In this document: positions 1-10,720 of the stretch, piece after piece
How the letters are laid out: each line of letters begins with the position of its first letter
Position numbering within the stretch: position 1 is the first letter of the stretch
Assembly: GCA_002917075.1 (NCBI GenBank)
Contig: NTMA01000002.1
Span: forward strand, 930,001 to 994,000
Direction of reading: 5' to 3'
Length of the DNA: 64,000 bases
Source: Hawksworthiomyces lignivorus
Lineage: Eukaryota; Ascomycota; Sordariomycetes; Ophiostomatales; Ophiostomataceae
Translations under genes and position numbers: made by a program
Notes under the pieces: model-generated
Database searches by the model: none
What the model saw: only the letters and a program-made list of their open reading frames with translations
Told to the model about the DNA's origin: nothing

Positions 1-784
1 CAGGGCAGACAAAGTATGTATGTAGCACTGCTGCGTCTATTTTTCAAAGCTTTTTGTTAGAAGTTCCCTGCTCGTCGAAGAAGAGAGGAGCGGCGAATGC
101 AACGGTGAGTCGCAAAGAAAGGGCCAGAACAAAAAGAAAGATAGTAAAAGGGGCCGCGCGGGATTGAGAATAACAAGAGTCGAAAAGAGAGATGCGACTG
201 GAGGGGACGAGAGGGTGGGTAACTCCGAGAGACAGGGTAGAGGGTGGAGGGCCAGCAGGGGTCCCGCAGAAGGCTGGGAGACGAAAAGAAGGGAGAGAAT
301 ACTCGTAGAAGACGCGAAGAAGAAGCCTAGAAACTGACGTGAGATGGGAAGGGAGGAAAAAAAGAGACGAAGCAGCTCTGAAAGACGATTTCGAGATAGA
401 CAATAAAATGGACTCAGAAGTCAAAGATAGAGAAGTTGCATCACGTGCAGTACAGCACAGACGTCGGAGAAACAAAAAGAGATGGAAAAAGAGAAGATGC
501 ATCCAAACTCATGAAGAAGATCGCTCACCAGAAAGGGATAAGCGCAGACACTCTGGGTAGGGGGATCCACAGCAATTGGCAACCAGGATCTACGGCCAAG
601 CCGTTTCCTTGGGGAATGAGTCCCATCTGGAAATGAGGTATTACGGAATTATTACGATGCGATACGATACGATGGCGATACAGAACTGAATGTTTGGCAT
701 GCTTGAATCAGCAATCCCGCAAGATATTTGGAAAGTAAGAGATATGGCGGGACGGGCAAGACTAAGCAAATAATATACTATGAC

Positions 785-813
785 GAAAGAAAGAAAGAAA
801 GAAAGAAAGAAAA
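785..813. repeat. GAAA tetranucleotide microsatellite
   Basis: About seven tandem GAAA units, followed by short GA and CA runs. It lies in the purine-rich leader-like flank. No coding or structural role is visible. Confidence 0.85.
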
Positions 814-2380
814 GGAGAGAGAGACACACACACAAGAAGACACACCAGAAACGGCAAAAAGAAAAGAAGGACGGAGTACGTCGGTGATAGAACTGGGTGC
901 AAAAGACAAGCCTCCCCCCCAATGCTAGGAAAGATCCAGCGCTGTGGAGCAGAAGAAAGAAAGAAAGGAATGGTTTGCCCCCCCGCTAGAGCTGCCACAA
1001 CTACGAGTCCCTAGAGAAGCCTAGGGGAGAGCTACTGGAAGTTTTGTTGGAAGGCCTGGCTGGCAGTCCGGCACCTGTCTAGTGCGAGCTAACGAAGCAA
1101 GCTAATGCCAGCGCATACTGGTTGAAGGCTTACTTTGTGCGAGTACGAGTAGTATGTACAGGCGTCTTATTTGCTTATGTTGACCTAGACCTTCTTTGGG
1201 GAGGGGGGGAGGGGGGGGGAGGAGCTGGCTTGGTGCAGGGTATGCTGTGAACTTTTTTGCTTATTTCTCCGGCTCCAGAGAGATGAGTTCTGGAGCTTCC
1301 ACGTTCCCACAATCTCCTTTTATGCTGGTGCCTGGTATGACAAAATGGGTTAGAAATAAAGGGGGCAGCGAAACAACGGGAAAGTATATGAAGTCGGCAG
1401 CAGCAGCAGAAACAGAAGAGAAAAAAAAAAGAATTTTAAAACGGCGAGCAGAGGCTGGATTATCTCCACTATACGGAGTACTGGGAGACAGGGTTGCGGG
1501 GGCCGGAGACGATCGCAGATCGTAAAGTACTGACGAATGCAAGTCTGTGCTACAAGAAGCACAGAAAAGGTGGGGGCAGTGAGAAACGATTTGAGTGCAG
1601 CACAGAACTAAACGCTTTTTGCTCGAATAATACTGCTGAGACAAATCGGAGGAGAGCACAAAAAGACGGAAGAATGAGGGGAGATCGGGAAGGAGAATTA
1701 AAGGACTGCGATAACAATAAATTGTGCATTTTGTTTCTCGAGGCGATGAGCGACTTTAATTTATTATATGACTTACTTGAGTTGTCTGGGCTGTCAAGAA
1801 CAAACAAGACTCCGTGCGTCGCACAAGGAGAAACTGCTTTGAGGCGAAGAAGATAAGAACAAAAGAAACAGAAAAAGAAAGAAGATGAAGATGACGATGA
1901 CGATGAAGGAGAAGAAGAAGTACTAGACGAGGAAAAAAAAGAAAAGTAACGCCAAGAACACAAGAGTCACAATTCGACAAAAAGGAAAGATTCCCAGGAG
2001 GGGGAAAGCGGCTTGCAACGTTGGTTGGGTTGCGTTGGGTCTGGGCAGGCAAAAAGATGGTGTCGTGCTCAATGGCGATGTTCAGGGTGAAATGCGAGCA
2101 TGAGGGGCCACCGGGTGCATCGTTCGCAGCATGGGACTTTATGCTGATTAGGAGCAAAAAAAGCGTTGAGAAACCGGAAAACCGGGTTCGTCTCGATGGA
2201 TCCGGCCGGCGCCAAATCCAGCTGTCGCGACTGCTGGATCAATCAGCCCTGGAGCACAGGGTGTGATACGGTTGAAATCCGACTGTGCTGTGCTGTGCTG
2301 AGTGCATCATGCAGGCAGGGTACTTTGAGGCAGCAGAGATCACGAGAACCTCTGTGCTCTGGACGCCATAGGCTCAATGG

Positions 2381-2420
2381 CAGCGAGTGGCAGCGAGTGG
2401 CAGCGAGTGGCAGCGAGTGA
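2381..2420. repeat. 10-bp minisatellite, unit CAGCGAGTGG
   Basis: Four head-to-tail copies of CAGCGAGTGG, the fourth ending in A instead of G. The flanks carry partial copies (CAATGG before, CAGCGGGATGG after). It sits about 430 bp upstream of the Fe-ADH-like gene. A role is not evident. Confidence 0.9.
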
Positions 2421-2845
2421 CAGCGGGATGGCGGGACAGCCCCTCTGAGAAGAGCCGGGATGGTTACTTTTAAAGAAGAAAGGCTGGTGGGCCTCTGGGC
2501 GCCGCGGCGGATCAATTTAACCTTTTTTTTTTTCTGTGGGTGTCGACGGTTTTGCGTGCATGGCCAGGCCTCTGCTTGGGCGAAGCGGCAGAGAGAGGCG
2601 GCATTGGCTTTTTGCGGGAAGAAAACGTCATATGTGCCATTAATAATAGCATCATGCAGAAGTGAAAAAAGATGGCGCAGATGGGGAGGAAATGGCATTG
2701 TTTGAACGCATCTCCATGACGTTTACGTGTATTGGACTGAATAGCTAGTTAAATACAAGAATCATTGGCATACTTTGAAAAAAAAGAGTCCTGGAAAGGG
2801 ATGTGAGAAGCGCGCAGAAAGACGCACAGCACCAACCAGCTGACA

Positions 2846-4221
2846 ATGGCCGACGAGCACATTGAGCGCTTCGACCCGGCGCGGCCGCTGCCGATCATCA
2901 CGTACGGGCTGCCCTTTGAGGAGGCGCTGTCCCGCCACCTGCGGGCGACGCTGCAGCGGCGGCGGCCGTACCTGCTGGTGTCGGGGGCGCTGAGCCGGGC
3001 GACGGACGCGGTGGAGCGGCTGACGGCGCGGCTGCGGCAGGACGGCGCCGAGGTGGCGGGCGTGCGCCGCGGCATGCGGCCGCACACGCTGTTCGCGGAC
3101 CTGCTGGAGGTGCTGGCGGAGCTGCGGGCGACGGGCGCCGACGCGATCATCGTCGTGGGCGGCGGCAGCCTGGTGGACGCGGCCAAGGCGCTGGCGTTTG
3201 CGCTGGCCAACGACGGCACCGACTCGCACGACGCGCTGGGCCGTCTGTTCAGCGCGAGCGCCAAGGGCCTCGGCGACAAGACGGCGGCCGCGCCGCCGCC
3301 CCCGCCGCCGCCGCCGCGGCCCTCGACCGTGCCCTACCTGTGCGCGACCACGACGCTGTCGGCCGGCGAGTACAGCCCGTTCGGCGGCGCCACCGACGAC
3401 CGCACGCATCACAAGCAGGTGTTTCTGGACCCCAATCCCGCCGCCGGCCACCGCGTCGTCGCCCTCGACCCGCGCCTCACCCTCTCCGCCCCCGCCCGCG
3501 TCTGGCTCTCCACCGGCATGCGCGCCGTCGACCACTGCGTCGAGACCGCCTGTGCCGTTCCGCCGCCCGCCCGCCTTGATGCCGTCGCCTCCGCCCTGCG
3601 CGGCCTCCGCCTGCTCGTGCCCGCCCTGCTGCGCACCAAGCAGGACCCCGCCGACCTCGACGCCCGCCTGCAGACCCAGCGCGGCGCCGCAGAGAGCATG
3701 AAGGGCAACGTCCTCTACGGCGCCAAGCTCGGCGGCTCCCACGGCATCGGCCACCAGCTCGGGCCCCAGGGCGTCCCGCACGCCGGTGAGCAGCAGAGCT
3801 CTCCAGCTTCGTTTTGCTCTGCAGACTTGTGCGCTGACTTGTCTTTCTCTCTCTCTCTCCTCTAGAAACTACGTGCGTGCTGCTCCCGGCCGTCCTCAAG
3901 TACAATGCGCGCGTCAACCGCGACCAGCAGGCCGTGGTCCTGGACACCCTCTGGGACGAGCCGGTCGTGGCAGAGGTGCTACAGGCGCAGTTCGGCCTGC
4001 AGCGCGGCACCGCCGACCTGGGCGATGTCATCGACGCCGTCATCCGCGCGCTCGACCTGCCGCGCACCCTGTCCGTCTACGGCATCGGCCGCGACCGACT
4101 TGACGACATCGCAGAGCAGAGCCTGCGCGACTGGAACTGCAAGACGAATCCGGTGCCGCTGGAGAAGAAGGAGCAGGTTCTCGAAATCCTCGAGCAGTGC
4201 TTGGGCGAAGAAGCCTCGTAA
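2846..4221 (+). CDS. Iron-type alcohol dehydrogenase / maleylacetate-reductase-like enzyme
   Basis: Two exons, 2846-3785 and 3866-4221, give 431 aa. The 80-nt intron (GTGAGC donor, CTCTAG acceptor) restores the family stretch HGIGHQLGPQGVPHAETT. The N-terminal NAD(P)-binding half carries GGGS at 105-108; the C-terminal helical half carries GMRAVDHCVE (224-233) and HGIGHQ (299-304). In metal-dependent relatives the third position of the first motif is a metal-binding Asp; here it is Arg226, while His230, His299, His303 and His312 remain. Maleylacetate reductases also lack this Asp, so an NAD(P)H-dependent reductase of the aromatic-degradation type is the better guess. A run of eight or more prolines near 150-157 is a local insertion. 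GC at third positions is very high. No pathway partners are adjacent, so the substrate is unassigned. Confidence 0.85.
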
Positions 4222-5030
4222 CGAGCAATGGATCCAACTAATAAAATTAACGAAAGAAAAATGAATTGTATACTAAATTAACATACCTTTAAAGTTTTGC
4301 CATATCAGGTCCACGGAAGTTGGTGGCAGCAGCTTGGATGATGTCTTGAAGGACTTCCACATTACCATCGTGGCCTCGATACTCTCCCTTTTTCAAATCC
4401 TATACAGCGGAAGCTTATGTTACAGTTTGACTACTACAACCGAGGAAATGCTTCATGCCACATCCAAACATCTGCAGGCTAATTATTAGGATGACTTGTT
4501 ATCCTTTTATGGCTCTATTTGTTTTCTACAATAACTGTCTGTGAATGGCAGAGATCTTGATTTAACAGCTCTATGCACCTACTCTAGCCATACTTTAGAC
4601 AACTTCCAATTCACGAAGAGAATGGTCCCATGTGTATTTTGTGAGTATCTAAGGAGGTTCAATTAAAATGAAGAATTCGTAAAAGGATTTCTGTAAGATC
4701 TACTTGCATTTTTATGTTAACAGTCGCGGCTGGAATCAGTCTATGGAGTACTGAGATTGTCATCATGAGGGCGTTTTCAGCGGATAAAGTCAAGCACATG
4801 CTGCTATATCCCTGTAATAACAGAGTCTTATGAAGTAAACCCACTAAAGCTGTAGGGAGCGTATCTATTGGTGGTAGGCAAATTTTATGGGTCGGGTCGA
4901 GGTTTTTGCGTCTTGCTTTAATCGATAAGAAAAAAAAGTTCGTCTATCATTCATACCAAAGCGATCCTCCCCCCAAAAAAGCACACCGCAGGATCAACGA
5001 AGGAAATTCGGACAAAAAAAAGACCATAAA
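4222..5030. other. Gap between the Fe-ADH-like gene and rrp8
   Basis: This contains the 3' region of the upstream gene, the isolated minus-strand exon-like block at 4289-4399, and a second weak minus-strand open stretch (4659-4844) preceded by an acceptor-like TTATTACAG. The final 100 bp are A-rich and form the rrp8 leader. Confidence 0.6.
4289..4399 (-). pseudogene. Isolated 36-codon exon-like block, possible gene relic
   Basis: On the minus strand, an acceptor-like CTGTATAG at 4407-4400 is followed by 36 open codons and TAA. The peptide starts DLKKGEYRGHDGN and ends NFRGPDMAKL. Its balanced, amphipathic composition looks like real protein, unlike the noise ORFs around it. I could not find a convincing upstream exon: the preceding 250 bp are AT-rich and closed in all frames. 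It may be the last exon of a decayed gene, or of one whose upstream exons I failed to see. I do not recognise the family. Confidence 0.3.
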
Positions 5031-6923
5031 ATGTTCGCAGTTCCAGGCTGGTCGTTGTCTGCGGACAAGCTCAAGTCAGAGACGGCTCCTGTCGCTGCAG
5101 CACCAAAATCCGAGCCTACTTCTGGCCCCGTGCCAGCCACTGGTGCCAACGCTGCTCCGCGCAATGGCCCGTCCAAGAAGCGCAAGCGGCCGTCGCAGGC
5201 AGGCGGCGAGCCTCGGGTCACGACTGCCAACGTAGCTGACATGTGGGAGCGCGTGATTGAGAAAAAGGAAGACAAGCCGTCTGCCAAGCAGGCGAATGGC
5301 CAGGATGCGGCGCCAAAGTCGGCGAAGCGGCAGAAGCAGAATGGCGGACAGCAAGACCAGCAGGGGCTGAGCGACAAGAAGACGAAGAAAATGAAGGACA
5401 AGGCAGCTGGCACATCTCGGGACGAAGACGCCTCGCAGGGCGGGTCTGCCAAGAACGGCCACACCGACAAGCCGGCCAAGCCTGCGAAGAAGAACAACAC
5501 CGATGAGATGCCGAAAAAGACGCCAGAGAGCCAGCACGCCCAGAAGGCGCAGCAAGGCACGGAAAAGAGCAAGAAGAACAAGAAGGACAAGAAGAGCAAG
5601 GACGCGAAGCCCACGGAGAAGCCTGCGCCTGCTGCAGCTGCGCCGTCTGCCGCGTCGTCGTCGGCGCTAGCCCTGCCGCCGGCGCCGCCGGCGCTGACGC
5701 CGCTGCAGGCGTCGATGCGGGCCAAGCTGGTGTCGGCGCGGTTCCGCCACCTCAACGAGACGCTGTACACGAGCCCGTCGGCGGCGGCGCTGCAGCTGTT
5801 CGCCGACAGCCCAGACATGTTCCACGCGTACCACGAGGGCTTCCGCCAGCAGGTGGCCGTGTGGCCTGAGAACCCCGTCGACGGCTACATTGCCGAGGTG
5901 CGGCGGCGGGCGGGCAGCAGCGGCCAGAAGAAGGGAGGAAAAGGGCGCGACAGGGGCGGCGGACGAGGCGGCCGCGGTGGCGGCATGTACGGCGGCGCGT
6001 TCCGCGACCCGACGGACACGCTGCCGCGCACGCGGGGGCTCTGCCGGCTGGCCGACATTGGCTGCGGCGACGCGCGGCTGGCGGCGGCGCTGCAGCCGGA
6101 CGCGGCGGCGCTGCGCGTCGAAGTGCTGAGCTACGACCTGCACGTGGACCCGAGCAACCCGTGCATCACGGCGGCGGCCGACGCTGCCGACCTGCCGCTG
6201 GCCCCCGGGTCAGTCGACGTCGCCGTCTTCTGCCTCGCCCTCATGGGCACCAACTGGCTGGCCTTTGTCGAGGAGGCCTACCGCGTCCTGCGCTGGAAGG
6301 GCGAGCTGTGGGTCGCCGAGATCAAAAGCCGCTTCGCCGGCGGGCCCGAGCTCCGCGCCCGCATGAAGCTCAAGCAGCAGCAGCAAGGCGGCGGCGGCGG
6401 GCCTAGGGGCCCTGTGGCCCACAGCGTCGGCTTCCGCCGGAAGAGCGGCGCCGGTAAGAAAAAGGGCGGCGACCAGGATGACGAGGACCCGGACGTCCTG
6501 GCTGCCGCCACGGCCGAGGTGGACGGATTTGAAGGTGGCGGCGGCGCGACCGACGTGTCTGCCTTTGTGCGCGCGCTGCGGCGCCGCGGGTTCGTCCTGG
6601 ACGACAACAGCAGCAGCGGCGGCGCGGACGGCGCCGAAGAGGAGGGCGCTGGCGGCAGCGGCAGCGGCAGAGGCAAGCCGCCCGCCGTCGATCTCAGCAA
6701 CAAGATGTTTGTCAAGATGCGGTTCATCAAGGCGGCGCCCGCAGTCGTGGGCAAGGCAGAGGTCATGGAGGCCATTGCCGGGCGCGGTGGAGATGGCGCG
6801 GCGGCGAAGAAGAAGCTCAAGTTCCTCGATGGCGACGCCAGCCACGACAAGAACGCGGATCCCATGGACGACCCTGTTCTCGAGGCAAAGATCTTAAAGC
6901 CGTGTGTATATAAGCTGCGGTAG
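5031..6923 (+). CDS. Rrp8-type 25S rRNA adenine-N1 methyltransferase
   Basis: Intronless, 630 aa, ATG at 5031 (MFAVPGWSLSADKL). Residues 1 to about 215 are a Lys/Ala-rich disordered nucleolar-type tail. The methyltransferase begins near RFRHLNETLYTS, continues through FHAYHEGFRQQV and the SAM site LADIGCGDARLAA (about 340), then VDVAVFCLALMGTNW and the Rossmann-fold end ELWVAEIKSRF. It closes with PCVYKLR, the usual Rrp8 terminus. Family knowledge: Rrp8 methylates a 25S rRNA adenine N1 in the nucleolus during large-subunit assembly. Oddities: an Arg/Gly-rich RGG-type insertion at about 303-322, and Gly/Ser-rich insertions between 450 and 560, making it longer than yeast Rrp8. It is convergent with ddi1. 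Confidence 0.95.
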   Translation: MFAVPGWSLSADKLKSETAPVAAAPKSEPTSGPVPATGANAAPRNGPSKKRKRPSQAGGEPRVTTANVADMWERVIEKKEDKPSAKQANGQDAAPKSAKRQKQNGGQQDQQGLSDKKTKKMKDKAAGTSRDEDASQGGSAKNGHTDKPAKPAKKNNTDEMPKKTPESQHAQKAQQGTEKSKKNKKDKKSKDAKPTEKPAPAAAAPSAASSSALALPPAPPALTPLQASMRAKLVSARFRHLNETLYTSPSAAALQLFADSPDMFHAYHEGFRQQVAVWPENPVDGYIAEVRRRAGSSGQKKGGKGRDRGGGRGGRGGGMYGGAFRDPTDTLPRTRGLCRLADIGCGDARLAAALQPDAAALRVEVLSYDLHVDPSNPCITAAADAADLPLAPGSVDVAVFCLALMGTNWLAFVEEAYRVLRWKGELWVAEIKSRFAGGPELRARMKLKQQQQGGGGGPRGPVAHSVGFRRKSGAGKKKGGDQDDEDPDVLAAATAEVDGFEGGGGATDVSAFVRALRRRGFVLDDNSSSGGADGAEEEGAGGSGSGRGKPPAVDLSNKMFVKMRFIKAAPAVVGKAEVMEAIAGRGGDGAAAKKKLKFLDGDASHDKNADPMDDPVLEAKILKPCVYKLR

Positions 6924-7362
6924 TAGGCTAATCTGAAAGGGGAATTTTCATATGTAACATACTAGAATATACTATGCCATAGTTGCTCATGGCAAGCGAA
7001 GAAATTTTGTTCTCGCAACTTGGCTGTCTCGCATTGCATGATATCACAAGTTGTCCCTTTTATAAAACTACAGCAAAGATACAAAGCCAACATCAACACA
7101 TTTCATCCCATCGCCTCTGCCAGCACTAGATCACCAGACTGAGCACCATGAGTTGCCAAAAGAAATACCATGTCGAATATGTGAATAAATGAATTATAGA
7201 ACAAAATACTCCCCTTCCGTCCTGCTATGCCCAAAATGCATCAACCCCAAAGATCCGTCAACTTTCCGTTCTTTATTACCTTTTTCAAAATTTATGATGA
7301 ATATCGCCAGCCGTTCCAAGCCCTGTCTCCCGGTACAATTAAAACGAGTTTTTTTGAAACTT
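6924..7362. other. Convergent 3' region between rrp8 and ddi1
   Basis: 439 bp of AT-rich sequence between two stop codons. It must hold both 3' UTRs and polyadenylation signals. AATAAA-like words are present, but none stands out. No other gene is seen. Confidence 0.7.
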
Positions 7363-8926
7363 TTAACCCTGGAAAAGCAAGCTCGCAGCGTATTCTACAT
7401 TGCCGCCCGTGGCTTGCAGCGATTGTATGGCAGCCTGGCGTGGGAAGCCCAACGCCATGAGCTGCTGGATTGACTCTTCGGGGAATGCCTGGCCCCCTGC
7501 TGGCTGCGGTTGGGCTGCTGCTGCGGGCCGCGATGCCGGTTGTGCCTGTGCTGCTGGCTGTGCGGGTTGGGGCGCAGATGGCTGCGACGGCTGCGGCGCC
7601 TGTGCTGCAGCATCCGCACTTGGTCCACCACCCTCGCCATCCGGGCCAGAAACCACGCCGGAACGTTGTCCAATAGTGGTGCCGCTAGGGCCAGGAATAG
7701 TAGGCTCTTGTGTCAGGGCCTCCTCTGAATCCTTGGGGATGTCTGCTTCACCGAGGAAGGGAATCTCGACGTTCTGTATGATCAGGCGATCTTTGGCAAG
7801 GTCGATGCATGCTTGGTGACGCTTGAGCATGTCCAGGCCGATCAGCAGCTCCACAGCCTTGCCCTCCATGACCGTGAAGCTGCATGGCAGGAACAGACTG
7901 CCGATTTTAATCGGAGCCGTGTGCACACGACCAATAATCGTCGCGGTACCCACACCACGTGCAACACCTGCAAATCGTTTGTCGACCAGCCTCATGATGC
8001 CGCAGGCTTCTGCGCACGACGGCGACATGATGGTCGCCTGCGCACCCGAGTCTACCAAGGCCTTCACCTTGTATCCGTTGACTTCGACGTCCACGTAGAG
8101 CATGTGTACGCGACCAAAGACTGGTGAGAGAGAGAGAGAGAGAGAGAAACTTGTCAGCAAATAGGAAATCTACTACGAAGAGAGCACAAAGGGTATACGG
8201 GTGCTATATCTTACCTTCTGGGTTGTGCTCCATGGCGTTCTGGAGATTCTCCATCACCCGCTCTTGGCGGATAATCTCTTCGATCCGTGCCTGGGCTTCG
8301 ATGTTGAAGGGATCCGCATTTAGCAGAGCGATCTGTCGCTGCCGCTCAAGCCGCTCGCGGCGTTCGTGCTCGTAGCTGTCGCTCAAGTACTGCGCAAAGC
8401 GCTCTGGATCGTCTAGCACCTCAGCCAGCTGGGGCTGCTGCCGCACCGCCTCCTCTCGCAGCTGCGGGTCGCCGAGAATCTGCAGACGGACCATCTCTGG
8501 GTCTGGTTCTCCTTGTCTCCGACGGCCGGCAGCGCCGCCTGGCTGTGATGCAGCCCCACCACCAGGGGCTTGCTGCTGTGATCTCCCACCTCTTGCTCCC
8601 GAGCCACTACCGGCACTCCTCGGCTCGTGCACGTGCAGCGCAATCATGTCACCATCGGTGATGTTGAGGTCCTGAAGCGTCTTTGCCTTGTCAGTGATGA
8701 GTTGGCCATCGTGGTACAAGTACTGCGCATTCGGCGCCAGCTGAGTTTCGGCCTGGATGGAGCTCTGGAGGGTCTCGATGGTCATGTCGGGGAAGACATC
8801 GAGAGAGAGAAAGTCGGCCTCCTCGACATTAGGTCTTGAAATGGTCACGGTGATTTGCCTAATCGATGCCAGATTTGTCAGCGTCTGTGATGCAAGGGAG
8901 ATAGGAAAGCAAGAAAGAGCCTACAT
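7363..8926 (-). CDS. Ddi1 ubiquitin-shuttle aspartic protease (UBL-RVP-UBA)
   Basis: Three exons: 8926-8925 (the AT of the start codon), 8858-8215, 8120-7363; 467 aa. Splicing AT to G at 8858 gives MQITVTISRPN. No other minus-strand ATG occurs between 8927 and about 9728, so this start is strongly favoured. Domains: ubiquitin-like fold about 1-78; helical middle; retropepsin-like protease with VDSGAQAT, catalytic Asp239; a Gln/Ala/Pro-rich linker; and a C-terminal UBA of about 37 residues (ESIQQLMALGFPRQAA). Family role: brings ubiquitinated clients to the proteasome and cleaves some of them. Introns: 66 nt (GTAGGC donor, CTGAC branch, GATTAG acceptor) and 94 nt (GTAAGA donor, long TC tract, ACCAG acceptor). 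Unspliced, the ATG is followed at once by TAG. Confidence 0.9.
8126..8147. repeat. GA microsatellite forming the polypyrimidine tract of ddi1 intron 2
   Basis: About eleven GA units on +, read as TC on the transcribed strand, directly before the ACCAG acceptor at 8121. Length changes here would alter the polypyrimidine tract. Confidence 0.85.
8859..8924 (-). promoter_or_regulatory. ddi1 intron 1, splitting the start codon AT|G
   Basis: 66-nt intron on the minus strand: donor GTAGGC at 8924, branch-like GCTGAC near 8882-8877, acceptor GATTAG ending at 8859. It follows AT and precedes G, so the ATG forms only after splicing. Retention gives ATG-TAG, a start directly followed by a stop. The donor is weaker than GTAAGT. 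This is inferred from sequence only. Confidence 0.65.
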
Positions 8927-10720
8927 TTTGGGCAGACTGGCAGAGTTCTGTGCTCTTCAGGAATTGCCTTTCTTCTTTGAAAGATATTCTCTAAGCTCGT
9001 AGCTACGGACTGGAGAAGACACAAGTGTGGAACAACGGGGGGTGTGTGTGCCTGTAATCGGAATGACGTCCGTCGTACAGGGCAACCTCTTTGTATTGTT
9101 AAGGTAAAAGCGAGATAGGGAGAACAAAGAGGGGAGGCGGGAGAGTATATAAAGGAAGATAAGAGAGGGACAAGGCAGATGACCCCAGGGAGGCTGTGAA
9201 GAAGAGAATACGCAGCAGAGGCGGCGATGGAGACAAACGGAAGCAGATAGAAGGACAGGGCAAAGAAGGAATTTAGCGGCAAGGCGTGCAATCAGAGAGG
9301 ATGTGAGAGGCCAAGTGGTATCAAAGCCGGCGAAGAGCAAGCTCAGGCAAGAAAAGGTTCGGCGTGGAGATTGGAAAGTACAGAGTAGTCAAGAGAAGTC
9401 AAGAGTAGTGCGAGGTCGTGTGGTTGGTTGCACCTGCCCGCAGGTGAGGACGAATATAGCTTGCCTGCCTGTTGGGGAGCGGTTTCCTTGTACGGGAAGT
9501 ATTGGCGTCAGTGAATTGAAAGGGAAGGGTGCGTGGGGTGGCGGTGGTGGTGCCTTCCCGAACGGAGAAGGCGGGGTCTAGACTGAATTAGTCAGGACTT
9601 TTGGAGAGCTTGGAAAAGTATTACTGGAGCAAACGCTGTCCGGGCGGATGACTGGAGCTTGTGAGTCTGCCAACGGCCACAGGGCACCACGGAAGCACAG
9701 AAGCGGAAAAAAAAAGAAAGGAAAGAAACATAGAACTGTAGAGAACCAAAGGGGGTTAAAATACGAAAACCCCAAGCAACCTTTTATGCATCCGTGAAGT
9801 GAAGACGGGGAAAAATGAATAAGAGGTAGGAATCAAAACACACGGGGAAAGTACAAGACGATGACGACGCAGGGAAGACTGGAAACAAGAGACACGGAAT
9901 AGGAAATACCTTGCCGGGAGAGCTTTATGCCAAGAAATGCGGAATTAAGTAAGCTAAACCTTAACGGCAAGAAGCCACCAAAAAAAAAAATTGCGGAAAG
10001 GGCAAGGAGGGAGGCATAGGGCAAAAGAACCGGAAAGCCGCGTTTCGCATTTCTTCGCATGTTCGCATCATTCCTCCTCCGCCTGTGCTCTGTCGCCTCT
10101 TTGCGTAGCCGTCTCTTCAGGGACAGTGTTTGTGGACACACGTGCGTGATTGGCAAGGCAGGGTTTAAGCAGCAGCGGCTGCATGATTATTAAGAATAGA
10201 GAGACCATGACCAGCAAGAGCAGGTACAGAGTGTGAAAAAGGCAAACGAAATGAAGGAAGGGGGCCACTGACGTGGGTGGAGGTGGCACTTGGCGCTGGT
10301 GCCAGCGTTGGCCAGTCGCCCCGCTCATTCCTTCTTTCCCTCTCTCTCTCTCTTCCTTCCCTTCCCGCTTTTTCTGCCCAACGGGTCCAAAATCGAGTCA
10401 TTGCCCGCTGCTGCTGTGCGTCCCTTCCTCTTTCAATCCCAATGGATCCTGTCACATAATTGCATCTTTTCTTTCCGTTGCTTTTCCTCAGCTTTCCCCT
10501 GAATTGTTACTGTTTCTGCATATCTTTAAAAGTCACCACTCTTTGATCGCTCATATCCATTTCTTCTCCTATTGCTCAGTGACATCTCACAGTTGCAGCA
10601 GACACTGTACACTCCGCCCTTGTCCTTCTTGCATTTCCACACACGCCACAACCTTGCGGCCATGTCCCGCTGTCGAATCCACTCTCCCTCTCATTCCCCC
10701 CTCTCTTGTTAGACTGCACG
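8927..10720. other. Divergent promoter region, ddi1 (-) and NYN gene (+)
   Basis: The left part (8927 to about 10250) is purine-rich on +, i.e. CT-rich as ddi1 leader; the right part (about 10320-10720) is CT-rich on +, the NYN leader. The switch near 10250-10320 probably separates two promoters. The ddi1 side is free of ATG for about 800 bp. A TATATAAA word lies near 9147. No gene is seen. Confidence 0.6.

Larger units (their letters stand above)
1..2845. other. Gene-free left flank, purine-rich on + strand
   Basis: I see no supportable gene. From about 1 to 2000 the + strand is dominated by A and G, so the - strand is CT-rich. In this window such CT-rich stretches precede gene starts, so this is probably the promoter and leader of a minus-strand gene starting left of the window (inference). 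It holds a GAAA microsatellite (785-813), one TACGGAGTA motif (1472-1480), a CTGTG repeat near 2284-2300 and a 10-bp minisatellite (2381-2420). ORFs here are short and low-complexity. Confidence 0.6.

Noticed and set aside
2762..3781. 339-codon minus ORF opposite the Fe-ADH-like gene
   Set aside because: The same antisense effect; the + frame carries clear family motifs and a good intron.
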